Part shown: positions 6,189 through 6,447 of the stretch, in pieces
Layout of the letters: the number at the start of each line of letters is the position of its first letter
Numbering within the stretch: the first letter of the stretch is position 1
NCBI GenBank assembly: GCA_913044255.1
Contig: CAJWOI010000163.1
Location: 1-6,447 of the forward strand
Direction: 5' to 3'
From: an uncultured Alphaproteobacteria bacterium
Lineage (GTDB): Bacteria > Pseudomonadota > Alphaproteobacteria > UBA7887
DNA: 6,447 nt
Translations under genes and position numbers: made by a program
Notes under the pieces: model-generated
Seen by the model: the letters and a program-made list of their open reading frames with translations, nothing else
The model's database searches: none
Told to the model about the DNA's origin: nothing

Positions 6189-6447
6189 TTAAAGCGGTTG
6201 CACTGAGACTAGAGAGCCATGCTTTACCGTTCGCATCTGATTTTGTAGGGGTTTCCCAAACTCGGGTACCTCAATTTCAAACCAGTCGCCATCCTCGGTC
6301 TGTACATTATTTGCAAAACTGAGTACTCCCGCCCCAAAAAAATGAATATGCACGTCTCCGGGACGACAAAAAAGTTCGTACTTAAAATGGTGATGTTCGA
6401 GATTCGCGATACTGTGCGACATATTTTCCTCTCCACTTAACATCTCG
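6189..6447 (-). CDS. AraD1/GguC-like protein of the fumarylacetoacetate hydrolase superfamily (C-terminal fragment)
   Basis: The last ~85 codons of a gene whose 5' part lies beyond the right edge. The frame is open to the edge, and the ATG at 6443 is most likely an internal Met within a conserved LSGEEN segment rather than a start. The fragment shows HSIANLEHHHFKYE, then RPGDVHIHFFGAGVLSF, then EDGDWFEIEVPEFGKPLQN, the characteristic C-terminal block of the AraD1 (GguC-type) family. Proteins of this family are about 330 residues and are found near sugar-acid and arabinose/galactose catabolic genes. The reaction is uncertain; a 2-keto-3-deoxy-sugar acid hydrolase or dehydratase role is inferred from the fold only. 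It runs in the same direction as rnd, 114 bp upstream of it, and is functionally unrelated as far as I can tell. Confidence 0.75.
   Translation of the reverse strand, partial: EMLSGEENMSHSIANLEHHHFKYELFCRPGDVHIHFFGAGVLSFANNVQTEDGDWFEIEVPEFGKPLQNQMRTVKHGSLVSVQPL

Noticed and set aside
1..6447. Mobile elements, CRISPR arrays, tRNA/rRNA genes, or a novel defence-like cassette
   Set aside because: I saw no long direct or inverted repeats, transposase motifs, spaced repeat arrays or cloverleaf-like sequences. The coding content is explained by known housekeeping families plus one pseudogene.

Overview
The window reads as a piece of an alphaproteobacterial chromosome of moderate G+C content, with many TTG, TTT and ATT codons for that class. 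It carries four intact genes. On the + strand, in order, are an AI-2E/PerM-type membrane protein, an HdaA-type DnaA-related ATPase and polyphosphate kinase 1 (ppk1). Ribonuclease D (rnd) lies on the - strand and converges on them. PerM next to hdaA and ppk is, from general knowledge, a neighbourhood typical of Alphaproteobacteria; no database was consulted.

Layout. 1-87 is a leader whose strong Shine-Dalgarno sequence points to a TTG start for perM at 88. perM (88-1170) and hdaA (1167-1871) overlap by ATGA and are probably translationally coupled. 1872-2092 is a non-coding spacer. It holds a 21-codon ORF that resembles the C-terminus of a short-chain dehydrogenase, and a small hairpin ahead of ppk. 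ppk1 (2093-4276) is full length with every catalytic residue I could place. 4277-4901 holds no intact gene. Most of it (about 4361-4877) is the decayed 3' part of an exopolyphosphatase gene (ppx/gppA family), readable in two frames joined at a six-G run and broken again by an in-frame TGA. rnd occupies 4902-6074 (-). A 114-bp gap follows, and 6189-6447 (-) is the C-terminal end of an AraD1/GguC-like protein of the fumarylacetoacetate hydrolase superfamily, cut by the window edge.

How they fit together. ppk1 makes polyphosphate, and a ppx gene directly downstream would normally encode the enzyme that degrades it. Here the synthase is intact while the adjacent hydrolase has lost its catalytic N-terminal half and carries further lesions, so polyphosphate turnover in this organism must rely on another enzyme or on reversal of PPK1. 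HdaA (control of replication initiation) and RNase D (RNA 3' processing) are ordinary housekeeping genes. I see no mobile element, CRISPR array, tRNA, rRNA or new defence-like system. The notable content is gene decay: the ppx remnant, and possibly the dehydrogenase-like tail.
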